DNA of 64,000 nt from Bog-793 sp963823945 (GTDB lineage Bacteria > Actinomycetota > Acidimicrobiia > Acidimicrobiales > Bog-793): positions 124,001-188,000 of the forward strand of contig CAWGNK010000005.1 in NCBI GenBank assembly GCA_963823945.1. The letters are read 5' to 3'. Shown piece after piece: positions 41,459 to 48,936 of this stretch (position 1 is its first letter; every line of letters starts with the position of its first letter). The position numbers and the translations under genes are program-made. The notes beneath the pieces are model-generated. The model was not told the DNA's origin and searched no databases. It was given only the letters and a program-made list of their open reading frames with translations.

Positions 41459-42138
41459 CGTGTCAGGAGAAAGGGAACCGTGGGCGCGGCCCCAGGGACA
41501 TGTCAGGACAGGGCGCACAGGATTTTGGCGCGACGGCAACTTGTTCGCGGACTATCGAGTTGAGCGAGAGGGGACGAGAGGGCATCGCAAGGGAGCACCC
41601 GTTGGCGCCCAGTCTGGGCGGGGTCAGGTTTGGGCACAAGAGGGTATGCATATTGAATCGACCTGTATTTCCTGCGGCGCGCGCCACATACGCCGAACGA
41701 TCGGCCCGCTCTCTGCTGCGACGGTAGCGGCTCGATTCGAACTCTGCCAGTGAGGAGTTGTCAGCCTCTGGTGAGGTTCCTTCTCGCCTCGCAAGAGCCG
41801 TGATCGACAGCGCCGATCCCCGCGGTGGAGTTGTGGCGGTCGCCTGGCGTGCCGCGATGCCCTGTGGGGATACCAGCCTCCATTGGCGTCGGGGGGCGCT
41901 CGCTGAACCCGAAAGGCAAGGTCGGCCGCACAGAACCGATGTTCGATCGCGCGCACTGGATCTCGCAAGCGGCGCCTCGCCCGAAGATGAACTGGCCGGC
42001 ACGAAGTGAGGGTTCCCGGTCACCAAAGGTTCACTGTCTAGGCAGTCTGTGTTAACCGGGACTTTGTAGTCGCTTTCTAGGATTTCGTCGGCGACATCAG
42101 CGGGCCTTGTGGCTCGCTCGCGAACCACGGGAGGCTTG
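41459..42138. other. 680-base gene-poor region upstream of a collagen-like gene
   Basis: No open frame in any of the six frames has recognisable motifs, and GC is lower than in the flanks, especially 41600-41720 and 42020-42090. It must contain the promoters of the membrane protein (minus) and the collagen-like gene (plus). TAGGAT at 42078-42083 is a possible -10 for the latter. Could be degraded former coding DNA. Confidence 0.4.
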
Positions 42139-42858
42139 ATGCGAAGAGGGTCGGGACAACGGTGGCTTCATACGCCCAGGAAGCGAGCTGCCATGGTCGT
42201 GGCAGCAGCCGTATGTGCAGTCGGCACCGTTAGCGCCTTGACGGGAGCGATCATCGGCGCTTCGAGTGCGAGTGCGACGACGAGTGTTCGCGCGCACCAC
42301 CACGCGACCTCCCACTCGGCGGGACCGCGGGGACCGCAAGGACCGCGGGGACCGCAAGGACCGAAGGGACCGAAGGGAGCGCGTGGGCCGAAGGGAGCGC
42401 AGGGTCCCAGGCGCACCGGCGCGACCGGGGCGACCGGGGCGACGGGTGCGACCGGGGCGACGGGTGCGACCGGCATGACCGGGGCGACGGGTGCCACCGG
42501 CGTCACCGGGGTGACGGGTGCAACGGGTGCCACCGGTGCGACTGGCGCCACCGGCCCGACGGGGCCTTCCGGAGCGGCGGGACCGACCGGGCCGACCGGG
42601 CCAGGCGGGGGAGCCGATTCACAGGTCTTCACCGGCACCGGGACTGGTAGCGCGACGGTCTCGTGCCCGACGAGCTCTCCTGACCTCCCCTACGCGCTGG
42701 GCGGCGGAGGGCTGGACACGACGGCAAACACCAATGCGGTGTCGTCCTTCCCGACCTCGGGCGGAAGTCCGGCTACGTCTGGGCACGCCAATGGTTGGAA
42801 GGCCATCGGTTCGGTCGACACGGATTCCGTCACGGTGTACGTGATCTGTTCTGACTAG
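42139..42858 (+). CDS. Collagen-like secreted protein (short)
   Basis: 239 aa from ATG 42139 with GGGAGG at 42129-42134. A basic start and long hydrophobic core ending in ASSASA form a signal peptide. Residues about 60-160 are uninterrupted Gly-X-Y triplets: first a charged part (GPRGPQGPKGPKGARGPKG), then GATGATG-type triplets with Thr in the Y position, then GPTGPSGAAGPTGPTGPGGG. The last 75 residues form a globular domain (GTGSATVSCPTSSPDLPYAL, GGGGLD, HANGWKAIG, DSVTVYVICSD) shared with the larger collagen-like protein at 46.7 kb. Thr-rich triplets are O-glycosylated in Bacillus BclA, and glycosyltransferases surround this gene; glycosylation here is inference. Confidence 0.88.
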   Translation: MRRGSGQRWLHTPRKRAAMVVAAAVCAVGTVSALTGAIIGASSASATTSVRAHHHATSHSAGPRGPQGPRGPQGPKGPKGARGPKGAQGPRRTGATGATGATGATGATGATGMTGATGATGVTGVTGATGATGATGATGPTGPSGAAGPTGPTGPGGGADSQVFTGTGTGSATVSCPTSSPDLPYALGGGGLDTTANTNAVSSFPTSGGSPATSGHANGWKAIGSVDTDSVTVYVICSD

Positions 42859-42873
42859 CAACTAGCTGTGCCG

Positions 42874-42909
42874 CTCTGGCTACGGGGGCGTCGCACCCCG
42901 TAGCCAGAG
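42874..42909 (+). terminator. Terminator hairpin after the short collagen-like gene
   Basis: CTCTGGCTACGGGG (42874-42887) and its exact complement (42896-42909) form a 14-bp stem with an 8-base loop, 15 bases past the stop codon. TTC-rich sequence follows but no long T-run. Confidence 0.75.
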
Positions 42910-43028
42910 TTCAGGCGCCTTCTTCCGACTTGCCACCGTTTCTCGCGACCAGGAGATGGCGCGCTCCGGGCCGGCAGTGCTCGTGCCGAACTCCCAGAAC
43001 CCCCCGGCCGGGGCGAGGTGCGCCGGAG

Positions 43029-44969
43029 TCAGTGCCGGGCGAGCGAGGTCATCGGGAGTGCGTAGAAGTGGACCACGACGCCCGACGTGCTCAGTCCCTC
43101 GCCGCTGATCGTGAACAGCAGTTCGGAGACCGTCTGCGGGGTGAACTCCGGGTCGTAGCCGAGATTCGACGCCGGCCTGAGCAGGTGCAGACTCGAGGCG
43201 GTGCCGGTCACGAAGCGGTACACATTGGAGCCACCGTTGACGATCACATACGCCGACGGCGGCTTGAAGATCTCGTTCTGCACCCACCACCAGGACGAGA
43301 GGGGCAACTGGAAGGTCGCGACGACGGCCTCCCCGAGGCGAGCCGCCGGGACGCGTACCCATTCGTCGAGGCCGATCGAGGCTGTGCCGAGGGACCTCAG
43401 CCTGCCGCAGCGATTCCGCGCCCGGGCGACAAGCTGCCACGAGGCGCTGGCTTCAACCTGACGGTAGCGGCACTCCATCGCGATCTGCGTCGCGGGCGGC
43501 TCGAAGGCCGGATCCCGGTGGTCGAACGCGGCAGGTGGCTCGCGGAGGATGTAGTCGGGGGCGTTTGCAGAGGCGAGGTAGCTGACGTCCTGGCGGTCGA
43601 GTGCGGTCGTATAGGTGTTGTAGGGCTGCACGGTCGGTAGCGGATCGAACCTGAGCCCGGGGTACGCCCAGACGACGGTCTCCTCCCACGGGTCGACGTA
43701 CATGGTGTGTCCGTCCATGCGCGCCAGCATCGAATAAGGCACCTCGTACATCCCCTGCAGGGTCGCGCGATCCGTGTCGATCTGGGCCGAACGGTTGCCC
43801 GGAACAACGAGCGTGCTCACTTCGTTGACAAAGCCCGTCACCCCGGAGGCTGGGCGCGTGAGCTCCGAGGGGAACCAGCTGAGGCCACCCGCCACGAGCG
43901 ACGTGGCGAGCACGCCGGCGATGAATGCTGAGCCCCAGGCGAGCGTCCGGCGTGGCGGCACGAAGGCCGCGGCAACGAGGGGCGCGGCCGCAAAGAAGAT
44001 CGGATCGTGGTAGAGGTCGTGACGCACGAAGCCTTCCCGGAAAAGCTCCCACATGACGAACAAGGTGGCGAGGCCGATGCCCGCTTGCGCGCGGCGGGGG
44101 AGATGCCAGCAGCGTGCGACGGCGAGCGCCGCCACGATTGCCATGACGGCCACCGCCCACCAGTACGTGTACCAGCGATTCGGATCGTCGACCGAGACGG
44201 CGGCCGCGTATCCGGAAATGATCGCGACGGTGCCGCGGACGAAGGCCACGATGTTGTCGAATCCGTTGCCGGTGGCGAACCATCCGACGACGAACGTGAT
44301 CAGCGCCGAGGACGCGACCAACGCCAGCGCGCGTCGCCGGCCCGAGGGCAGAAAGGCGATGGTGATGACGAGTACTGCGGCGATGCCTACGCCGACGCTC
44401 GCCTTCACCAGGCCGAACATCCCGAGACAGGCGCCGAGCCAGATCCACAGGTGCCGCGGCACCGGTGCGCTGGCGGGTCGGCTCATTGCATAGACGCCGC
44501 CGACCAGGGCGAGAGCCAGCGCTTTCTCCGGTTCACCGTCCCACAGCGGAGCCACGATGACGATCGAGATCGTGCCCGCCACGAAGGCCACGACGACCGC
44601 CATCGCGACCGGAAGGACCTGTCGCAACGACCAGATGAGCGCCGCGAAGACAACGGTGTAGAGCGCCAGCTGGAACAGGAACCCGAAGATCGCCGGCACG
44701 GTGTAGTAGACGGGCCACACGGCGAGGAACCCGAGGGGGCCGTACGCGAACACGACGTGCGTGCCGTACGGCAGCCGTTGCTGCGCGATCATCTCGAGCG
44801 CAGCGGACCATCCGGGGTCGAGTCCGGGCTCTGGCCTCAGGGCAGCGGCGTTGTAAGGCCACGACAGCGCGGCGAGTACGAGGCCGAGCACGAGGTTCGA
44901 GCTCGTCGCAAAGCGCAGGGCTCCTCGCCAGGAGATGTTCTCCAACGGACGGCGTATCAGCTTCCCCAT
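43029..44969 (-). CDS. Large polytopic membrane protein, GT-C-like
   Basis: 646 aa from ATG 44969 (a TTG at 44984 is closer to an AAGGG site). About 11 membrane spans between residues 20 and 400. The first external loop reads EPGLDPGWSAALEMIAQQRL then THVVFAYGPLGFLAVWPVYY, a pattern I know from uncharacterised actinobacterial membrane proteins of GT-C type, with an acidic residue (LDPGW) where the catalytic base would be. The C-terminal 230 residues are external: MDGHTMYVDPWEETVVWAYP, SYLASANAPDYILREPP and a late beta domain. Predicted to take part in cell-envelope glycan assembly; acceptor unknown. Confidence 0.65.
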   Translation of the reverse strand: MGKLIRRPLENISWRGALRFATSSNLVLGLVLAALSWPYNAAALRPEPGLDPGWSAALEMIAQQRLPYGTHVVFAYGPLGFLAVWPVYYTVPAIFGFLFQLALYTVVFAALIWSLRQVLPVAMAVVVAFVAGTISIVIVAPLWDGEPEKALALALVGGVYAMSRPASAPVPRHLWIWLGACLGMFGLVKASVGVGIAAVLVITIAFLPSGRRRALALVASSALITFVVGWFATGNGFDNIVAFVRGTVAIISGYAAAVSVDDPNRWYTYWWAVAVMAIVAALAVARCWHLPRRAQAGIGLATLFVMWELFREGFVRHDLYHDPIFFAAAPLVAAAFVPPRRTLAWGSAFIAGVLATSLVAGGLSWFPSELTRPASGVTGFVNEVSTLVVPGNRSAQIDTDRATLQGMYEVPYSMLARMDGHTMYVDPWEETVVWAYPGLRFDPLPTVQPYNTYTTALDRQDVSYLASANAPDYILREPPAAFDHRDPAFEPPATQIAMECRYRQVEASASWQLVARARNRCGRLRSLGTASIGLDEWVRVPAARLGEAVVATFQLPLSSWWWVQNEIFKPPSAYVIVNGGSNVYRFVTGTASSLHLLRPASNLGYDPEFTPQTVSELLFTISGEGLSTSGVVVHFYALPMTSLARH

Positions 44970-45046
44970 TGAGCTGGCCAACACCCTTGTTCGCGGCCTA
45001 AAGCTATGATTTGCCAGTTCAAACTAGTGGAGGAGCGGCGTCACAC

Positions 45047-45655
45047 ATGATCACAACGGTCGAGACGAACAGTATTGCGGCGCGCGTGTGGCCGAGCCGT
45101 CTGACGGACCGCCCGCGCCTTCGTGCCGTCGCTGTCGGCGTCGTCGCACTCGCTTTGGCACTGACCCTCGCCAGCTGCAGCTCGTCACCGGCGGCGCTCA
45201 CCCCGTCTGAGTCACTGAACGCCGGTCTGGTTGCCTTCTCGCAGGCGAACTTCAGCCAAGCGAGAGCCGACTACGAGGCGGTTCTCCAGAACGATCCGGG
45301 CAACAAGTACGGGCTGAACAAGATCGCGTGGTACGACCTGGGTGTCCTTGACCAGAGGATTGGGCGAGCGGCCGAAGCGAGCTCGGAATACCAGCAGGCA
45401 TTGGTGCTTGATCCGAAGTACACCAGTGCCCTTTACAATCTGGCGATCCTCCAGACGCTGAAGGATCCGAGCAATGCCATCAGCCTCTACGAACAGGCTC
45501 TCGCGACGTCGCCGAAGGACCCGAACATCCAGTGGAATCTGGGGTTGCTCCTCTACAACAGGGGCCACCTCGCCAAGGGGCGTGCGCTCCTGAAGAGCGC
45601 AATGAAGATCAGCCCCTCGCTCAAGTCCAGGTTGCCGAAGCACGTGAAGCTCTAG
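45047..45655 (+). CDS. TPR-repeat lipoprotein
   Basis: 202 aa from ATG 45047 with GGAGGAG 11 bases upstream. Signal peptide LRAVAVGVVALALALTLASC with lipobox LASC (Cys44), so it should be lipid-anchored outside. Three to four tetratricopeptide units follow: ESLNAGLVAFSQANFSQARA with DYEAVLQNDPGN, AWYDLGVLDQRIGRAAEASS with EYQQALVLDPKY, ALYNLAILQTLKDPSNAISL with YEQALATSPKD, and a fourth, IQWNLGLLLYNRGHLAKGRA. Probably a scaffold for protein contacts at the cell surface. It sits between a GT-C-like gene and a collagen-like gene. Confidence 0.85.
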   Translation: MITTVETNSIAARVWPSRLTDRPRLRAVAVGVVALALALTLASCSSSPAALTPSESLNAGLVAFSQANFSQARADYEAVLQNDPGNKYGLNKIAWYDLGVLDQRIGRAAEASSEYQQALVLDPKYTSALYNLAILQTLKDPSNAISLYEQALATSPKDPNIQWNLGLLLYNRGHLAKGRALLKSAMKISPSLKSRLPKHVKL

Positions 45656-45689
45656 CCGGGAGACAATGGCGGTCGGGACCAGACCGGGG

Positions 45690-46440
45690 GCTTGGGATCG
45701 CGCCGGAGCTGTGACCGGAACTTGGGGAGCGCCCACCATCCGGGCCTGGTCGAGACAAGGGTGCAACCCGGCGCGATAGCCCTCTTGGGGTCGCAGGCCA
45801 CGGTGTGCAGCCCGCGAGGAAGGGCTCGTCCTCTCGCGAGAGCCATCGCGACACGTCAATCGCCCGGTTTCCCTCCATCATTTCTGCGAGCCCGGTTCGC
45901 TCGAGGCCGGCGAAGGCCGTGACGTGGCCCGTGGGTCCTCCGCGTTGGCGCGGAGGAACGCCGTTCCGTCGATCCCGTGCGAGGCGCCCGAGAGGACGAG
46001 GTTTGGGCCCTCCACGGGCGGGACGCCGCAGTCGCGGACTGCCGCGATCACCGTCCCCCAGGCGAAGCTGAGACCGTGCGAGGGGAACCATCGGGCGGGC
46101 CTCCGCGCCGACGGCGCGGACGCACTCCCGTCCGGCGCGCGGAGAGCACGTGGCGATCGGGGAGCTCGTCGGACCGCCCCCTCCCGTTCCGCTCCGCGCA
46201 GTCCGGTCAGGACAGGAGAAGCGACGCTTGGTCCAGACGAGCCTCACGCGCCTGTCGAATCTGGGCAGGTCACGAACTACGACGCGCGGCCGATCCTTCG
46301 TCCGTTCGATCATTCCGCTGGAAGGACACCCTGTCGCGGCGCGGATCGTGTCGATCCCGACCAGCAGCTCCCCGCCCCCTTCGGTCACCGCAGTGACGTG
46401 GAGACCGGGCGATCCCAACAGCGCGTCATCGAATTGAGCA
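45690..46440 (-). pseudogene. Decayed ISL3-family transposase (N-terminal half, frameshifted)
   Basis: The only recognisable content of the kilobase between the TPR and collagen-like genes. Minus strand: FDDALLGSPGLHVTAVTEGG then GELLVGIDTIRAATGCPSS, VVVRDLPRFDRRVRLVWTKR and RFSCPD match the N-terminal zinc-finger part of ISL3 transposases (one zinc cysteine replaced by Ser). After frame changes, FAWGTVIAAVRDCGVPPVEG, GIDGTAFLRANAEDP (helix-turn-helix to first catalytic Asp) and HTVACDPKRAIAPGC, or in another frame ACDP-like RPQEGYRAGLHPCLDQARMV, correspond to the catalytic core start. The C-terminal half is absent. No inverted repeats could be assigned. Confidence 0.65.
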
Positions 46441-46653
46441 CCACCGCCGATGGCGGGGTCTCCTCTTCTCGAGGCTGCGAGAGCCCCGAGAACGGCGGGG
46501 CCAATTGCCGCGCTGACGGATACATGCTGGAACGCGGTCAGCTGAACACGGGCCCCCGTCATTTGTGGGGACACCCCGCAAGCTTGATCGTGATGAGCCC
46601 TTGTGATTAAAGTCGTCGAAGATCGCCTCGATTGGGGCGTAGGTTTCGCGAAC

Positions 46654-46672
46654 CGTGTTCGATATGAACACG
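46654..46672. promoter_or_regulatory. Palindrome CGTGTTC-N5-GAACACG before the long collagen-like gene
   Basis: Perfect 7-base arms (46654-46660, 46666-46672) around GATAT, immediately before the GAGGGGG ribosome site and 14 bases before the start codon. It could be an operator that blocks transcription, or a leader hairpin that limits ribosome access. Confidence 0.4.
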
Positions 46673-46685
46673 CGAGGGGGCAGTG

Positions 46686-48737
46686 ATGTCGAAGGCCAGG
46701 CAGGCGCAGGGCAGATCTCAGCACTTTGGTCGCTACACGCCTTCGAAGAAGGCCATGGCGGCGGTGATCGCGGCTTCTTCTGCGCTCGGTACTGCTGGTG
46801 TTATGGTGAGCCCGTTCGTGAGCGCGGCCAGCGCCGGCGCGTCTGTCGGTAGTCGCCTCGACCGCGTGGGAGTGGGAGTACTCCTCACCCCGCCGACCGG
46901 AGCCCAGGGCCCACAGGGCCCCTCGGGGCGCCGCGGCCCACAGGGTTTCCAGGGTCCGACGGGCGCGACTGGAACTAAGGGCGCCCAGGGCTACATGGGT
47001 GCCCAGGGCCCCACCGGTGCCCAGGGACCCTCCGGGATTCAGGGACCCTCTGGCGTGACCGGGAATCAGGGCCCCACCGGCTTCACCGGGATTCAGGGTC
47101 CCACGGGCGCGACCGGAATTCAGGGACCCTCCGGCGTGACCGGGAACCAGGGCCCCACCGGCTTCACCGGGAATCAGGGTCCCACTGGCGCGACCGGGAA
47201 TCAGGGCCCCACCGGCGCGACCGGGAACCAGGGCCCCACCGGCTTCACCGGGATTCAGGGCGTGACGGGCGCCAGTGGGAATCAGGGCCCCACCGGTTTC
47301 ACAGGGAATCAGGGCCCCCAGGGCTTCACCGGGAATCAGGGCGCGACCGGCGCCACTGGCCCACAGGGCACCCTTCCTGGTCCGCAGGGCCCGTCCGGCG
47401 CCCAGGGCCCGCAGGGCGCACAGGGCGCAACCGGTGCCCAGGGCCCGCAGGGAAGCCTCCCTGGTCCGCAGGGTCCGCAGGGTTCCCAGGGCGCACAGGG
47501 TGCACAGGGTGCCCGAGGGCTGCAGGGCTTCATCGGTCCGCTGGGCTTCAGGGGTCTCCAAGGACCCGAGGGGCCACGGGGTGACACAGGTTGGCAGGGA
47601 CCCCAGGGCTTCGACGGAAGTCAGGGACCCCAGGGCTATACCGGGTCCCAGGGTTATTCCGGGAGTCAGGGCCCCCAGGGCACTCTTCCTGGTCCGCAGG
47701 GCTACACCGGGAGTCAGGGTCCCCAGGGCTACGCCGGGTCCCAGGGCTACTCCGGGTCCCAGGGCGCACAGGGCTACGTCGGGTCCCAGGGCGCGCAGGG
47801 CTACGTCGGGTCCCAGGGCCCCCAGGGAACCGTGCCGGGCCCGCAGGGCCCGCAGGGCTTCCGAGGTCTGCAGGGCTTCATCGGTCCGCTGGGCTTCAGG
47901 GGTCTCCAAGGGCCCGAGGGGCCACGGGGTGACACAGGTTGGCAGGGCCCCCAGGGCTTCACCGGGAATCAGGGCTCCCAGGGCTTCACCGGGAATCAGG
48001 GCTCACAGGGCTTCAGCGGAAGTCAGGGCCCCCAGGGCTTCACCGGGAATCAGGGCCCCCAGGGCTTCACCGGGAGTCAGGGTTCCCAGGGCGCGCAGGG
48101 CTCTCAGGGCGCCCAGGGCTCTCAGGGCTCCCGGGGTGCCCAGGGCTCCACGGGATCCAAGGGTCCGCAGGGCTCGCAGGGCGCCCAGGGTTCCCAGGGC
48201 GCCCAGGGCTCTCAGGGCGCCCAAGGCTCCACGGGATCTAGGGGTCCGCAGGGCTTCCAGGGCTCGCAGGGCCCCCAGGGCACCCTCCCGGGCCCGCAAG
48301 GCTTCCAGGGCTCGCAGGGTGCGCAAGGCTTCCAGGGCTCGCAGGGTGCGCAAGGCGCTACTGGTGCCCAGGGCGTCACCGGCTCCCAGGGTCCGCAAGG
48401 ATCTCGGGGCGCGGTCGGTGCCCAGGGTCCGAAGGGCGTTGTCGGAAATCAGGGTCCACAGGGTGCGCTTGGGGCCGTCACGATCTCCAAGACCGGAGGC
48501 ACTGGCCAGTCAGTCGTCACCTTGACGTGCCCAGCTGCGACGCCGATCGCCATTGCCGGGGGCGGCAAGAACACGGACCCGCAATCCGCGATCAAGGAAT
48601 CGGTGCCCGTCAGCGACTCCAACAGCATCCCGAGAGGTTGGACCATCGCCTTCATGGGACCCGCGGGTGACCCGTCCGTGCAAGCTGGCACTGCTGCCAA
48701 GCAGCACGTCACGGTGTATGTGATCTGCGCCCCGTAG
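46686..48737 (+). CDS. Collagen-like secreted protein (long)
   Basis: 683 aa. ATG 46686 is 5 bases after GAGGGGG; a GTG directly before it is possible. The N-terminus (SKKAMAAVIAASSALGTAGV then SPFVSAASAG) is a signal peptide. Residues about 70-590 are Gly-X-Y triplets rich in Gln (GPQGAQGSQG), Thr/Phe (GFTGNQGPTGATG) and Ser. Five regular breaks of the form G-(T/S)-(L/V)-P-G (near 47365, 47452, 47683, 47828, 48280) add one residue and would kink the triple helix. The last 90 residues (SVVTLTCPAATPIAIAGGG, PRGWTIAFMGP, HVTVYVICAP) are the same globular domain as in the short protein, a plausible trimerisation or attachment head. Internal duplication noted separately. Confidence 0.88.
   Translation: MSKARQAQGRSQHFGRYTPSKKAMAAVIAASSALGTAGVMVSPFVSAASAGASVGSRLDRVGVGVLLTPPTGAQGPQGPSGRRGPQGFQGPTGATGTKGAQGYMGAQGPTGAQGPSGIQGPSGVTGNQGPTGFTGIQGPTGATGIQGPSGVTGNQGPTGFTGNQGPTGATGNQGPTGATGNQGPTGFTGIQGVTGASGNQGPTGFTGNQGPQGFTGNQGATGATGPQGTLPGPQGPSGAQGPQGAQGATGAQGPQGSLPGPQGPQGSQGAQGAQGARGLQGFIGPLGFRGLQGPEGPRGDTGWQGPQGFDGSQGPQGYTGSQGYSGSQGPQGTLPGPQGYTGSQGPQGYAGSQGYSGSQGAQGYVGSQGAQGYVGSQGPQGTVPGPQGPQGFRGLQGFIGPLGFRGLQGPEGPRGDTGWQGPQGFTGNQGSQGFTGNQGSQGFSGSQGPQGFTGNQGPQGFTGSQGSQGAQGSQGAQGSQGSRGAQGSTGSKGPQGSQGAQGSQGAQGSQGAQGSTGSRGPQGFQGSQGPQGTLPGPQGFQGSQGAQGFQGSQGAQGATGAQGVTGSQGPQGSRGAVGAQGPKGVVGNQGPQGALGAVTISKTGGTGQSVVTLTCPAATPIAIAGGGKNTDPQSAIKESVPVSDSNSIPRGWTIAFMGPAGDPSVQAGTAAKQHVTVYVICAP
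47521..47946 (+). repeat. Internal 75-base duplication within the long collagen-like gene
   Basis: TGCAGGGCTTCATCGGTCCG and the following sequence to GGTTGGCAGGG occur at 47521-47599 and again at 47869-47947 with very few differences, 348 bases apart. Encodes GFIGPLGFRGLQGPEGPRGD. The 116-residue offset is two residues out of the triplet phase because two P-G breaks lie between. Indicates growth of the gene by segmental duplication. Confidence 0.8.
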
Positions 48738-48936
48738 TCCCGGCAACAGTGAACTGAGTTGCCCGGTCCGCCGGAGGTGTAACGCGACTGCTGACAGGGG
48801 CTACGTTGCCGGAGCGCGCAGCGACGTGGCCATGACCGGTTCTCCGGTGCGGCAGACGCGTGGGTGCACCGCGAGCAGGACTGAACGGATGAACGCAGCC
48901 GGCGGTGACGCCGGCGGCGGCTAGCGGGCACGGCTG

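Noticed and set aside
41463..42128. A 221-codon minus-strand frame in the gap upstream of the short collagen-like gene
   Set aside because: No motifs, Ser/Arg/Pro-rich composition, no ribosome site, and lower GC than real genes here.
45621..47909. A 762-codon minus-strand frame with ALGTLRALGAL-type repeats
   Set aside because: It is the complement of the collagen-like Gly-X-Y coding repeat; only its downstream part coincides with the ISL3 remnant, which is listed separately.
46900..48450. Highly repetitive DNA that could be taken for a CRISPR or satellite array
   Set aside because: The repeat follows a 9-base coding period for Gly-X-Y triplets with no constant direct repeat and spacer structure.
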